A DNA stretch of 50,767 nt from Dehalococcoidia bacterium (GCA_030615865.1 JAUWYK010000003.1:1-50767), one strand, 5' to 3'; counted from the first letter of the stretch, positions 33,723 to 43,538 are shown. Numbers and translations are program-made. The notes: a model not told the origin generated them from the letters alone.

Positions 33723-36086
33723 CTATTTAGAATTACAGGCTAATATTGCTCTTTTAACCAGCGTCTTGGCTATCTGAATCTTGTACCTATTATTTATTAA
33801 GGGACAGGTGTCGGTGACTATGGCATTAGCCGCCACTTCGGCAGTTGAATCGTTAATTGATTTACCCCTGATGTACTCCTCAGCCTTGGTTGCCCGGTAA
33901 GGCTGGTTGTATACCGCGTTCAAGCATATCTTGGCTGCCTTAACTACTCCTTTATCACTTTCTATTGCTGCTGCACAGTTAACTATCGGGAAGTCTATTG
34001 ACTTCCTGAGCGCAAACTTAGCGAACTTAGACTTAGTGCCAGCAGTAGGCCTTCGGACTTCAATTTCCATCACTATCTCATCGTCATCCAGGACTGTGGT
34101 CTTATCGCCTTCTACCGTGAAGAACCTCTCCGCTTCAATGATTCTCCTTGTGGTTTTAATTTTAGCGTCCAAAGCTATCAATGCTGGGGCCATGTCTGAT
34201 GAGTTAACTGCCACACATCCACAATTGAAACATCTATTTGCCTCTGTCTCGACCGTACTCAAGCCCAGACTACTAACATCCTCAACATCTATGCTCTTAA
34301 TTCTCTCCGATACCGGGAGTTCTGGGGTATTAACCCGGCTTGTTTTCTTAAGGTATGAACTGTTGAACCTCTCGGGAAGCTTAACCGCCTCACTGTCTTT
34401 ATATTGTGTTCCGGTACCTCCAAGATATTGGTCTATGGAGCTTGCTGCTCTCCTCCCGGCAGCTATGGCGGCAACAACTGTTGACGGGCCGGTGACGAAA
34501 TCCCCTCCAGCAAAGACATTTTTGCCCAGGGAATGAGTAGAGACGTCTACTTTTAGCCGTCCCATCTCATCGAGGAACTCGCCAGGGATGTTTGACGTAT
34601 CTGGTTCTTCCCCGATTGCCTTCACTGCAGCTTCGAACTCAGTGGTGAACTCCGAGCCCTCTATAGGTACTGGCCGAGGTCTTCCGGTCTCATCTAAAGG
34701 GCCAAGTTTCATTCTTACGCACTTAAGGATTATCTTGCTATCCTTCTTAGACGCTTCCACTGGTAGGGTAAGGAGCTGGATTTTAATGCCTTCCTGCTCA
34801 GCTTTGTTAACCTCCTCCTTTACCGCTGGCATCTCCGCCTTGCTACGTCTATAAATAATCACCGGTTCAGCTCCCAGCCTCAGCAGTGTCCGAGCAACAT
34901 CTATGGCGACGTTTCCACCGCCTATCACCGCGATTTTCTTCCCAAGGACTTCTCTAACCCCAAGATTCAAATTTCTCAGGAACTCCATACCGGACATCAT
35001 CAACTTCTCGCCCTTCACCCCTGACGGCCTTTCTTTCCAGGCTCCGCACGCAAGGAATACAGCATCAAAGCTCTCCATGAGCTCCTCCACTTTGGTATCC
35101 TCACCTATATTAGCCCTAATCTTGAATTGGATTCCTGTGCCCTCAAGAGCTTTGATCTGCCTCCTAACAACGTCCTTTGGGAGCCTGTATGGCGGTATAC
35201 CATAGGTGAGCAGTCCTCCTAGTTCTTCCATGGCCTCAAAGACGGTTACGCTGTGGCCAAGCCTCCTGAGGTAATACGCCGCTGAAAGGCCCGCCGGTCC
35301 AGAACCTACAATGGCTACGCTCTTTTTGGTCTCACTCTGCGGAGATTTAACCATCTCGTCTACGTTCTCCAGGATGTAATCACCCATGAACCGCTCGATG
35401 GACCTTACAGAGATAGGTTCATCGAAATTACCTCGATTGCACTCGCTCTCACAGGAATGGGGGCAGACCCTTCCCGTTATTGATGGAAGCGGGTTGAAAT
35501 TGAGTAGTATTTTGGCAGCTCCAACCAGGTCGCCGTCCCTGATTTTACCTAGGTACGAAGGTATATCCACGTTAGCTGGGCAATCTGTGGAGCAAGGCGT
35601 GCCAGTTACTCTTGTGCCGCCGAATATGGAATGGTATCTCCCGTCCCCGGTTAAAGCGTAGCACTCTCTGCCACCTTTCCTCATGCAGTAGAACCTATTG
35701 TCAGGAGCCCAGTAGTACCAGCACCTGTTGCTTTGACAGATGTTACCTCCTATACTACCCATCTCCCTGATATGTGGTGAAGCTGTCCTATGTGCTGCCT
35801 CGGCCAGTATAGTATACTTGTCCTTCACCATCCCGTCTTTGGCTATGTCCTCGAGCCTGGTTAGAGCACCTATCCTCAGCGTTTGGCCTTCTTCCCTGAT
35901 ATAATCCAGACCTGAAATGGTCTTGATATTTACTATAACCTCCGGGTACTCAGGTAATATGTCATCCTTCATTTGGCCTAACAAGTCTGTGCCACCAGCG
36001 ATGACCCTCGCCTTTCCCCTATAGTCCTTGAGGATTGAGGTTGCCTCTTCTACTGAACCTGCGTTTATATGTTTGAATCTCCTCAT
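33723..36086 (-). CDS. CoxM-type FAD subunit with an inserted GltD-like NAD(P)H oxidoreductase module
   Basis: 787 residues from ATG 36086, two bases after the coxL-like stop. Residues 1-118 are the FAD-binding PCMH domain (VIAGGTDLLGQM, REMGSIGGNICQS). A cysteine loop follows (Cys117, 122, 134, 142), as in the beta subunit of 4-hydroxybenzoyl-CoA reductase. From CSTDCPANVDIP (165) to about 615 runs a complete GltD/NfnB-like module: N-terminal cysteine clusters, AIVGSGPAGLSAAYYL near 262, AVIGGGNVAIDVART near 382 and GGDFVTGPSTVVAAIAAGR near 525. From CGCVAVNSSDMAPALIALDA the CoxM fold resumes to the end. One polypeptide thus links the molybdenum hydroxylase to a pyridine nucleotide. Confidence 0.87.
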   Translation of the reverse strand: MRRFKHINAGSVEEATSILKDYRGKARVIAGGTDLLGQMKDDILPEYPEVIVNIKTISGLDYIREEGQTLRIGALTRLEDIAKDGMVKDKYTILAEAAHRTASPHIREMGSIGGNICQSNRCWYYWAPDNRFYCMRKGGRECYALTGDGRYHSIFGGTRVTGTPCSTDCPANVDIPSYLGKIRDGDLVGAAKILLNFNPLPSITGRVCPHSCESECNRGNFDEPISVRSIERFMGDYILENVDEMVKSPQSETKKSVAIVGSGPAGLSAAYYLRRLGHSVTVFEAMEELGGLLTYGIPPYRLPKDVVRRQIKALEGTGIQFKIRANIGEDTKVEELMESFDAVFLACGAWKERPSGVKGEKLMMSGMEFLRNLNLGVREVLGKKIAVIGGGNVAIDVARTLLRLGAEPVIIYRRSKAEMPAVKEEVNKAEQEGIKIQLLTLPVEASKKDSKIILKCVRMKLGPLDETGRPRPVPIEGSEFTTEFEAAVKAIGEEPDTSNIPGEFLDEMGRLKVDVSTHSLGKNVFAGGDFVTGPSTVVAAIAAGRRAASSIDQYLGGTGTQYKDSEAVKLPERFNSSYLKKTSRVNTPELPVSERIKSIDVEDVSSLGLSTVETEANRCFNCGCVAVNSSDMAPALIALDAKIKTTRRIIEAERFFTVEGDKTTVLDDDEIVMEIEVRRPTAGTKSKFAKFALRKSIDFPIVNCAAAIESDKGVVKAAKICLNAVYNQPYRATKAEEYIRGKSINDSTAEVAANAIVTDTCPLINNRYKIQIAKTLVKRAILACNSK

Positions 36087-36087
36087 G

Positions 36088-38529
36088 CTACGCCTTCCCC
36101 AATGTCTTAAGAACCTTGTCTGGAGTGATAGGAAAGTCATCGGCCCACTTGCCTATAGCATTGTGGACGGCGGGGCCAATAAGCGCAGGAATGACGGTGG
36201 CCACGTCCTCGCCGATACCAACGACCCCATAGGGACCGTAGCCCATTCCTGTTTCCACGAGGATAGTATCTATGGGTCCAACGTCAAGCATCGTCGCAAT
36301 TTTGTAATTTAGAAGATTGCCGTTAAGCATGACACCCGTCATTGGACAATAGACAACTTCCTCGCTTCGACCCCTGCCCACCCCCATATACACTCCACCG
36401 TATTGCTGCCCTTCGCAACCCTCCCAATTTATCACTTTGCCAACATCATTGACAGTAACTACCCGCACCACATCAACCTCCCCGGTTTCAGTATCCACCT
36501 CGACTTCCATGAAATGTGCCTGCCGGCATAGACGGAGACGTGCCCCTGAGTAAGCCCCGGTCTGAACCTGCCAAGCGTATTCAAAGAGGGGGGCAGTGAG
36601 GGGATGCCTGAGACCACCGGGTAGTGTTGGCTCACCCCGGAGCGAGCCAATCGGACCCATAGCACCAGAATAGCCAACAAATTCTGCCAGTGTCCTTCTA
36701 TTTGACGGATTTGCTTTCTCGTAGATTACGCTTTCTTTGATGTCCAACTCCTCAGGTTTCTTGCCCGGGAAAGCAGGAGGAGCACTACCTAGTTGCGTTT
36801 CCCCTCTAGGACTTGTAGCTGCTTCAAGAATCTTTCGTTTCAGGAGTCGGGCACAATTTCTGATGGCAAACCCATTAACTGACATGTTAGTGGACGAATC
36901 AGGTGTCATGGCGAAGAAACCAGCATCCATTTGTGGTTTGTAATGAACGTCTTCGATACGCATCCCCAGTTCATCAGCCGCAATTTGGCAATAAGCTGTC
37001 TCAGCATTAACTCCAACATCAGCGCGACACCCGAAAATAGTAGCGGTTCCATCGTTACGTTCAATACGTATCGCCATTTCACTCGACCCTGCTGAATCGT
37101 CCCACTCATGCGTCCAGGTAAAGCCAAGTCCGTGCATCCTGCCGTTCGGAAGCCTCTTTGTTCCTGGTGCATGCCACTTCTTATCCCAACCTATGGCTGC
37201 TTTCCCCTTCTCTATGCACTCCTTTAGGCTATCTCTAACCTGGAATCCCATCTCTGCCTTACGACTATTTAGCCATGTCATGTCATGGCCATCAGCACCA
37301 TCGTTTTTAAGCGCAACCTCTACTGGGTCAAGCCCTAGCGCATCCGCGACATGATTAAATACTAGAGTAAGACTATGGCAATTTGAGTTTTGTTCGCAAC
37401 GCACTGGAACTGTTAGCCCTTTATTTATCATCACTACTTCTGTCTTGCCATATATGTTGGGGATCTTAGTATTTTCATGAAAATGCCTGACAAAACCAAA
37501 AAACGGCAACATTTGCTTGGTAAACACCGCCCTCCCTTTTACTGCGGTGATTGTCCCATCCAGTTTAGTCCCTACCTTAAAATAATATACCCCCTCATCC
37601 ATCTCCCCCCCATAGAAGTCTTCCCGCCGATTAAATGCCCACTTAACCGGCCTGCCCGTCCTCTTAGCCAGGACAGCAGCACAATAGTGTCCCGCCATAT
37701 TCCAGGGCATCTGACTCCACCCACCAAAACTTGCGCCTTGATAAAGACAGTGGATTTGGATCTTATTCATGGGTATGCCACCAAACCAGGAGGCTATCAC
37801 ACGTTTGCATATATGTGGGCGCTGCTGCTTAACCCAGACCTCTGGGCAATCTCCGTTCCATCGGAACACACCACAGGGACACTCCGGTCCAATCCAGGTA
37901 TTAAGCCCCTGTCTGAACTTGAATTCAATTATCTTATCAGCCTCGGCAAAACCTTTCTCCACATCGCCGTGCTCTTCCACAGCCTCGTAGTAAAGATTGC
38001 CATCAGGGTACGACTCAGGTTCGGCTAAAGGAGCACCTGGCTGCAACGCTTCCTCTGGGTCGAGGACAAAGAGGCGTTCTTCCCATTCCACATCTATCAG
38101 CTTCAGCGCAAGCTCAGCTATTTCCTCGCTGTCAGCAGCGACAATAGCCCCCACTTCTTCCCCCTGGAAGTGAGCTACCTTAGGAAGAACTGGTTCGGAT
38201 GACGGTTCATGCCCACCTAGGTCTGCCACAGATGGTAGCTCTGGATCGTCATATCTCAGTATAGCTCTTACGCCTGGCAACGCCTCGGCTTTGCTGGTGT
38301 CCATGCTCTTTATTTCTGCATGAGGGTAAGGGGACGTAAGGAATCTTGCGTACAGCATCCCTGGCAGTTGTATATCCATCGTATATTTTGCAGCTCCGCT
38401 TGCCTTCTCATACCCATCTAACCGATGTACACCGCGTTTCCCTATGCTCCGGTATTCCTTCAAGGGATACTTATCAGCCCTTAAATTATCAAACAGCTCT
38501 TGTATTTTTGACATCTCATTGCTACTCAT
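36088..38529 (-). CDS. Xanthine-dehydrogenase-family molybdenum hydroxylase, large (CoxL/HcrA-like) subunit
   Basis: 813 residues with the two aldehyde-oxidase/xanthine-dehydrogenase domains: GYEKASGAAKYTMDIQLPGM near the start, QGASFGGWSQ at the first pterin loop, YSGARLRLCRQAHFMEVEVD and, near the C-terminus, YGVVGIGEDVAT with the catalytic Glu at about 774. Binds molybdopterin-cytosine dinucleotide and hydroxylates (or in 4-hydroxybenzoyl-CoA reductase reversibly dehydroxylates) its substrate in the cytoplasm. It does not carry the AYXCSFR loop of CO dehydrogenase, so it is not a CO enzyme. Located between the [2Fe-2S] and FAD subunits. The substrate is unknown; an aromatic acyl-CoA or an aldehyde is plausible. 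Confidence 0.9.
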   Translation of the reverse strand: MSSNEMSKIQELFDNLRADKYPLKEYRSIGKRGVHRLDGYEKASGAAKYTMDIQLPGMLYARFLTSPYPHAEIKSMDTSKAEALPGVRAILRYDDPELPSVADLGGHEPSSEPVLPKVAHFQGEEVGAIVAADSEEIAELALKLIDVEWEERLFVLDPEEALQPGAPLAEPESYPDGNLYYEAVEEHGDVEKGFAEADKIIEFKFRQGLNTWIGPECPCGVFRWNGDCPEVWVKQQRPHICKRVIASWFGGIPMNKIQIHCLYQGASFGGWSQMPWNMAGHYCAAVLAKRTGRPVKWAFNRREDFYGGEMDEGVYYFKVGTKLDGTITAVKGRAVFTKQMLPFFGFVRHFHENTKIPNIYGKTEVVMINKGLTVPVRCEQNSNCHSLTLVFNHVADALGLDPVEVALKNDGADGHDMTWLNSRKAEMGFQVRDSLKECIEKGKAAIGWDKKWHAPGTKRLPNGRMHGLGFTWTHEWDDSAGSSEMAIRIERNDGTATIFGCRADVGVNAETAYCQIAADELGMRIEDVHYKPQMDAGFFAMTPDSSTNMSVNGFAIRNCARLLKRKILEAATSPRGETQLGSAPPAFPGKKPEELDIKESVIYEKANPSNRRTLAEFVGYSGAMGPIGSLRGEPTLPGGLRHPLTAPLFEYAWQVQTGAYSGARLRLCRQAHFMEVEVDTETGEVDVVRVVTVNDVGKVINWEGCEGQQYGGVYMGVGRGRSEEVVYCPMTGVMLNGNLLNYKIATMLDVGPIDTILVETGMGYGPYGVVGIGEDVATVIPALIGPAVHNAIGKWADDFPITPDKVLKTLGKA

Positions 38530-38534
38530 ATTCT

Positions 38535-39032
38535 CTACCCCCGGTACAAATTATTAGCTGCTTCTAGCGCGGCTATGGTGTGTCGGGGATATGTGCCGCA
38601 CCTGCACAGATTGCCTACAAGGGCCTCCTTTACTTCCTCTTCTGTTGGGTTGGGATTTTTGTCCAAAAAGGCCTTGGCGGTAACTACAAAACCAGGCGTA
38701 CAGTAACCGCACTGCATACAGCTGTACTTTACATAGGCTTCAACAAGCGGGTGGTTTGCTCTGGCGATTCCCTCTATGGTCTCTATGGTTTTGCCGTCAC
38801 ATTCTATAGCTAGTGTCATGCATGAGAGGACCGGCCTCCCGTCCAGAATCACAGCACAAGCACCACAGGCCCCCTCGTTGCAAAGTTCTTTGGTTCCTGT
38901 CAACCCAAGTTCATTGTGGAGCACGTACTGCAGGGTCCAGTTCGACTGGACCCTCACTTTATATAAATCCCCGTTTACAACAAAATTTATTTCTTCTTCA
39001 GATATCGGGACTTTCTTGTCTGGTTGTGGCAT
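38535..39032 (-). CDS. [2Fe-2S] subunit of molybdenum hydroxylase (CoxS-like)
   Basis: 165 residues from ATG 39032; a TTG two codons upstream sits nearer to AAGGAGA and could be used. Plant-type cluster cysteines Cys51, Cys56, Cys59 and Cys71 (CNEGACGAC ... SC) and the second cluster Cys108, Cys111, Cys143, Cys145 (CMQCGYCTPG ... NLCRCG) are complete. It passes electrons from the large subunit to the FAD subunit. Gene order small-large-FAD with gaps of five and one bases indicates one translational unit. Confidence 0.95.
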   Translation of the reverse strand: MPQPDKKVPISEEEINFVVNGDLYKVRVQSNWTLQYVLHNELGLTGTKELCNEGACGACAVILDGRPVLSCMTLAIECDGKTIETIEGIARANHPLVEAYVKYSCMQCGYCTPGFVVTAKAFLDKNPNPTEEEVKEALVGNLCRCGTYPRHTIAALEAANNLYRG

Positions 39033-39100
39033 ACTCAAGTATTCTCCTTTCTGGCTTCTAGCCGATTATAGGCTCTTCGTGCTCGTATCTCTGCTGAACA

Positions 39101-39871
39101 TTACCGGGCTGTATAGCCTCCATCTATGACTAACTCACTACCGGTGACATACTTGGATTCATCAGATGCAAGGTAAAGAATACCGAAAGCAACATCATTC
39201 GGCTCTCCAAAATGACCTATTGGGAGAAGACTAACGATGTGCTTCCTGAACGCCTCAACCCCTTCCGGATAGGTCTGTGATACATCCTCAACCATTGGAG
39301 TCCAAATGAAAGCAGGGTGAACTGAGTTGACCCTGATTTTATACTTTGCATAGAAGAGGGCATCCGTCTTGGCCATCAACCGCACAGCACCTTTGGATGC
39401 GTGATATGGTGGAGAATCCTCGGCACCTATAATGCCATATATAGAGGACAGGTTGATAATGCTTCCCCCGCCAGCCTTCTTCATATATGGAATCGCGTGC
39501 TTGGTACAGAGGAAGACCCCTTTAACATTCACATTCATAACCTCGTCCCACTCCCCTTCGTCTATCTCATGAGGGGGTTTGTTCACCCCACGGATCCCTG
39601 CATTGTTGACGAGAACATCGATTTTCCCGAACTTTTTGTAAACATCGGCGAAAGCCTGCTCCACTTCTTTTTCATTAGCCACATCGATATGCCAGTACTC
39701 AGCCACACCGCCGTCACTTTCAATCTCTGATATGACTTCCCTACCCGCATTGTCAAGAATATCAGTCACGGCGACCTTTGAGCCTTCTTTTGCCAGAAGT
39801 AAACAGGTCGCCCGACCGATCCCCAATGCACCACCGGTCACAATCGCTACTTTACCTTCTATCCTACCCAT
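39101..39871 (-). CDS. Short-chain dehydrogenase/reductase (SDR)
   Basis: 256 residues from ATG 39871, just after AAGGAGGT. Motifs: VTGGALGIGRA near residue 11, DVAN and NNAG near 88, SSIYG, YHASKGAVR with the catalytic Tyr-Lys, and HPAFIWTP. The residue after strand two is Asp (VTDILDN), favouring NAD over NADP. It lies between the ABC importer and the molybdenum hydroxylase, suggesting an early oxidation of the imported compound, substrate unknown. Confidence 0.92.
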   Translation of the reverse strand: MGRIEGKVAIVTGGALGIGRATCLLLAKEGSKVAVTDILDNAGREVISEIESDGGVAEYWHIDVANEKEVEQAFADVYKKFGKIDVLVNNAGIRGVNKPPHEIDEGEWDEVMNVNVKGVFLCTKHAIPYMKKAGGGSIINLSSIYGIIGAEDSPPYHASKGAVRLMAKTDALFYAKYKIRVNSVHPAFIWTPMVEDVSQTYPEGVEAFRKHIVSLLPIGHFGEPNDVAFGILYLASDESKYVTGSELVIDGGYTAR

Positions 39872-39994
39872 TTTTACCTCCTTGTCGGCTAGACCCTCTC
39901 CCAGCCACCACCCGAGAGGCATGTCTTCAATGTTTGATCTCAAAAGGAAAAAACAAGATCGCAATCATTGATATCAAAGCATGACTCATATTTC

Positions 39995-41008
39995 CTACCG
40001 GCGAGATAATATCCTGTCCTTAAGCCCAATGATGCCGGTCGGCATGAACCTCATCACAAGGATGACAAGCAGACCTGAAAATATAGGATGCGTCTGCGGA
40101 AAATAAACACTTCCAAAGGAAGAAAGCGCAGCCAAGAAAAAAGCACCTATGATAGGACCTATAATCGTCCCATTCCCTCCTAATACGCACATAAGGATAG
40201 GAAAGAAGAGCCAGTTAAGGTTCATTACGGAATCAGGGTTGATATGAAACAGGTAATAGGCAAACAAGCTGCCGGCAATCCCCGCAAGAAAAGCCCCGAC
40301 AGCAAAAGCAAAGACCTTGTATTGCAGGACATGGACTCCGCGTGAGGCAGCTGCCGTCTCGTCTTCTCTGATGGCCCTCAGGGCGAGCCCGATTCTGGAC
40401 CTGGTTAAGAAATATACCACGGCAACCGCAAAAAGGGCCAGAAGCAAACCGGTCCAGTAATAGGGCGTCATGGATTCAAAGACAACCGACGGGAGATGCA
40501 GGCCATCGGCTCCTCTTGTAAACGCGCCTCCCCTTAAAAACAGCACCGTGATAGTAAATTGCACTCCTAGGGTACCGATAGCAAAGTAATCGCCCCGGAG
40601 CCTGGATAGCAGAGGTATTCCAATTATGATAGCCAAAATTACTGGAACGAGCCCGCTGAGGACCATGACAACCGGATCAAAGTAATAACCTGTTTTTGTT
40701 ACATCATGGAGCCAAATCAGCCCGGTTGTGTAAGCCCCAAGGCCAAAGAATGTATTCTGGCAAAGGCTGATCTGCCCGGCATATCCTGCTACAACGTTCC
40801 ATCCCTGGGCGATGACAATATAGAGGAAGCAAAGGAATAGGTAATAAGCAAAGTAGGAAGTGTCGACGTCAATAAAAAATGGTACCGTGGCAAAAGCTAC
40901 TATAATCAGAACAGCAATAATTATATATATCAGGTTCCGTGTAATCTTAGTCGGTATTAATGACTTTAGGAGATTAAAAGGATATTTTGCCAATCTTTCC
41001 TCTTTCAT
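39995..41008 (-). CDS. livM: Branched-chain amino acid-type ABC permease, LivM
   Basis: 337 residues with about nine or ten hydrophobic segments. The family loop GRL-like RGDYFAIGTLGVQ and the EAA-region RSRIGLALRAIREDETAAASRG near the middle are clear. The start ATG 41008 avoids the overlap that a TTG at 41035 would have with livH. It forms the inner-membrane channel with LivH. The terminal segment VLVMRFMPTGIIGLKDRIL is typical of LivM. Confidence 0.93.
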   Translation of the reverse strand: MKEERLAKYPFNLLKSLIPTKITRNLIYIIIAVLIIVAFATVPFFIDVDTSYFAYYLFLCFLYIVIAQGWNVVAGYAGQISLCQNTFFGLGAYTTGLIWLHDVTKTGYYFDPVVMVLSGLVPVILAIIIGIPLLSRLRGDYFAIGTLGVQFTITVLFLRGGAFTRGADGLHLPSVVFESMTPYYWTGLLLALFAVAVVYFLTRSRIGLALRAIREDETAAASRGVHVLQYKVFAFAVGAFLAGIAGSLFAYYLFHINPDSVMNLNWLFFPILMCVLGGNGTIIGPIIGAFFLAALSSFGSVYFPQTHPIFSGLLVILVMRFMPTGIIGLKDRILSRR

Positions 41009-41018
41009 CTTTAGTGGC

Positions 41019-41894
41019 TTACACTTTTTTACCAAAGAGGCCCTGGGGCCTAAACATCAAAACCAACAAAAATGTCCCAAAGCATATGGCATCGGCCCAC
41101 CCAGCGCTGACAAAAAAGGACGCCCCGCTCTGAAGGACCCCTAAAATAATTCCTCCTAACAGGGCGCCAAACACGTTGCCAAAGCCCCCAAAGGCCAACG
41201 CGATCACGGACATTATGACGAAAGTAAAACCATACATAGGGTCAAAGGAGTAGACCGTGGCAAAGGCGACTCCTGCTGTCCCCGCAAGTCCGATGCCAAG
41301 AGCGAAGGTTACAGCATTGACCCAGTTAGGATTGATTCCCATCAGGGTGGTAGATTCCATATCCTCTGAAGCGGCCCTTACGGCTGTTCCAATACGCGTC
41401 CTTTTTAGAAAGACGAAGACGCCTACAGCCGAAAGAAGGGCTATCAATAATGACATCAGCCGGGTAAAGGGGATAATTAATCCCCCAGGCCTGAGTACCC
41501 AGGAAGTGTATGCTGTCACGATTGTCCTGGGGTTAGCCGTCCAGACCACCATCATGGCATTTTCCACAAGCCACAGCAGTCCTATAGCGATTAAAAGGGA
41601 GACCTCCTTTTGCTCTAAAGCGGCAGCCTCTTTGAAAAGACCATAATAAAACCCCGTGCCGAGCAGCAAAGCTGCTGGAATAACAAGGATTAGAGATAGA
41701 TACGGATCAATACCTAATAGGGTGAATAACCAGTAACATATATAAGCGAAAAAGATAATGATTGCTCCCTGCGCGAAAAAAATAATCCGCATGGTTCCGA
41801 AGATCAGGCTGAGTCCGATGGCGGCTATCCCGTACATGGTCCCGAAAAGGATACCGTTGACCAAAACCTGAGAAATGATTTCAATTTCACCCAT
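41019..41894 (-). CDS. livH: Branched-chain amino acid-type ABC permease, LivH
   Basis: 291 residues, about eight membrane segments. The signature GIAAIGLSLIFGTMRIIFFAQGA at the N-terminus (NG..YGL.A.G.....G.....N.AHG in LivH) and the coupling-loop RTRIGTAVRAASEDMESTTLMGI are present. The ATG shares one base with the livF stop (TAATG). It forms the other half of the permease. Confidence 0.93.
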   Translation of the reverse strand: MGEIEIISQVLVNGILFGTMYGIAAIGLSLIFGTMRIIFFAQGAIIIFFAYICYWLFTLLGIDPYLSLILVIPAALLLGTGFYYGLFKEAAALEQKEVSLLIAIGLLWLVENAMMVVWTANPRTIVTAYTSWVLRPGGLIIPFTRLMSLLIALLSAVGVFVFLKRTRIGTAVRAASEDMESTTLMGINPNWVNAVTFALGIGLAGTAGVAFATVYSFDPMYGFTFVIMSVIALAFGGFGNVFGALLGGIILGVLQSGASFFVSAGWADAICFGTFLLVLMFRPQGLFGKKV

Positions 41895-42625
41895 TACCGC
41901 TTACTCACGCGCTCCCCGATGTAGGCCTTCCGAATTTCCTCGTTTGCCAGAAGCTCATCTCCTCTGCCACTCATGACAATTTTCCCGGTCTTCAGGACAT
42001 AAGCCTGGTGGGCAATCTTCAAAGCCTGAACAATGTTCTGTTCCACAAGTAATATAGTTGCCTTCTGTTCGTTCAGTGCACTAATGAGTTCAAATATCGT
42101 CTTCACAAGAATGGGACTAAGCCCGAGAGAAGGCTCATCAAGCATAAGAAGCTTTGGTTGGGCCATTATGCCCCTGCCAATAGCGAGCATCTGCTGCTCA
42201 CCTCCGCTCAATGAACCAGCTTTCTGGCCTTTTCGAGGTTTCAGCGCGGGAAAAAGACTAAAAACGCGTTCCAGAGATTCAGCGAAAAAGGGGCGGGCCC
42301 TTGGAACATAGGCACCAAGTTTCAGATTCTCCAGAACCGTGAGATTAGAAAACAGACGCCGCCCTTCGGGCACATGGATGATGCCTCTGTCCACTATTTT
42401 CTGGGGCTTAAGATTACTCAGAGATTTTCCCGATAAAAGTATTTCGCCTTTTCTGGCATGAATTAGTCCTGAAATCGTCTTCAGGAGAGTCGTCTTTCCA
42501 GCACCGTTGGCTCCTACAAGCGCAACAATAGCCCCCTCCTCCACAGTAATTGATACATCCCAAAGAGCCTGACCATCACCGTAAAAGACGTCTATTCCTT
42601 TAACTTCAAGCAGCTGGTTGGCCAA
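41894..42625 (-). CDS. livF: ABC transporter ATP-binding protein, LivF
   Basis: 243 residues. Walker A GANGAGKTTLL, signature LSGGEQQML, Walker B LLMLDEPSLGL, and the LivF-type P-loop flanks (GIIHVPEGRRLFSNLTVLENL). No ATG is available at the N-terminus: the best start is TTG 42625 behind GAGG, overlapping livG by 20 bases. With LivG it energises the importer at the cytoplasmic face. Confidence 0.93.
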   Translation of the reverse strand: MANQLLEVKGIDVFYGDGQALWDVSITVEEGAIVALVGANGAGKTTLLKTISGLIHARKGEILLSGKSLSNLKPQKIVDRGIIHVPEGRRLFSNLTVLENLKLGAYVPRARPFFAESLERVFSLFPALKPRKGQKAGSLSGGEQQMLAIGRGIMAQPKLLMLDEPSLGLSPILVKTIFELISALNEQKATILLVEQNIVQALKIAHQAYVLKTGKIVMSGRGDELLANEEIRKAYIGERVSKR

Positions 42626-43343
42626 GGTATGCCTCTATAACCTTAGGGTCATTCGCTATATCGTCCGGTTTCCCATCGGCAATCTTCACACCGTAATTCA
42701 GCACTACAACGCGATCACAAGAATCAAGGATAGCATCCACCCTGTGCTCGATCCACACAATAGAGAGCTTTCTTTCATCTCTTGTCCTCTTGATCACCTG
42801 AAGCAATTTGTTTATCTCAACAGGACTAAGACCAGCCATAGGCTCATCCAGCAGCGTAAGGACTGGCATTGAAGCCAAGGCCATCGCTATCTCCAGTAGA
42901 CGCCGGTCTGAGAGGGTTAAATGCGTCGCCAATATATCTTTCTTGTTAGATAACTCGACAAGGTCCAGGGTCTCTAATGCTCTTTTCAGAGCTCCCTTAC
43001 CCTGATGCCTCCGACCATAAACAGAAGCCACCATTACATTTTCTAATACTTTCATCTTCAGGAAGGTCTTAACGATCTGATAGGTCCTCGAAATTCCTAT
43101 GTGGCATATCCTGTGGGGAGCAAGACCGGTAATCTTCTTCCCCAGAAAGTAAAGATCACCACGATCTGGCTTGTAGAGCGAGGTGATGACATTGAACACT
43201 GTTGTTTTGCCGGCACCATTTGGGCCAATAAGCCCCACCATCTCATCTTGTTCCACGCTCATGTCCAGGTCCACCAAGACCTGCAGCCCTCCAAAACTCT
43301 TGCAAATCTTGTCCAAACGGAGAACAGCGTTATTCCTATCCAT
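42606..43343 (-). CDS. livG: ABC transporter ATP-binding protein, LivG
   Basis: 245 residues. Walker A GPNGAGKTTVFN, the LivG-specific GISRTYQIVKTFLKMKVLENV, signature LTLSDRRLLEIAMAL (the usual SGGQ signature is changed to LSDRR), Walker B LTLLDEPMAGL. The altered signature is common in LivG proteins. It follows livK after a 195-base gap that contains a GC-rich hairpin. Confidence 0.92.
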   Translation of the reverse strand: MDRNNAVLRLDKICKSFGGLQVLVDLDMSVEQDEMVGLIGPNGAGKTTVFNVITSLYKPDRGDLYFLGKKITGLAPHRICHIGISRTYQIVKTFLKMKVLENVMVASVYGRRHQGKGALKRALETLDLVELSNKKDILATHLTLSDRRLLEIAMALASMPVLTLLDEPMAGLSPVEINKLLQVIKRTRDERKLSIVWIEHRVDAILDSCDRVVVLNYGVKIADGKPDDIANDPKVIEAYLGQPAA

Positions 43344-43449
43344 TTTTCAGTTCTTTTCCTGTACTATCCACGCATTTGAGCTGATGTATATAAATGAAAA
43401 TAACCATATTTCATCAGCTACACCCACCCCCAGAAAGACCTACGCCCTT

Positions 43450-43491
43450 CCCCCCGGCTCTCCTGATTTGTTAACGAGGATTGCCGGGGGG
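43450..43491 (-). terminator. GC-rich hairpin between livK and livG
   Basis: CCCCCCGGC (43450-43458) and GCCGGGGGG (43483-43491) form a perfect 9-bp, all-GC stem. No T-run follows on the minus strand, so it may be an attenuator or mRNA-stabilising structure that raises livK expression over the downstream transporter genes, as seen for other binding-protein operons. Confidence 0.45.
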
Positions 43492-43538
43492 TAAGCTTCA
43501 TGTTTGCACCATGGGCATCAAGGTTAGCTGGCTATTTC

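Noticed and set aside
37477..38028. 183-codon plus-strand frame
   Set aside because: Antisense to the N-terminal half of the molybdenum hydroxylase large subunit, no recognisable domain.
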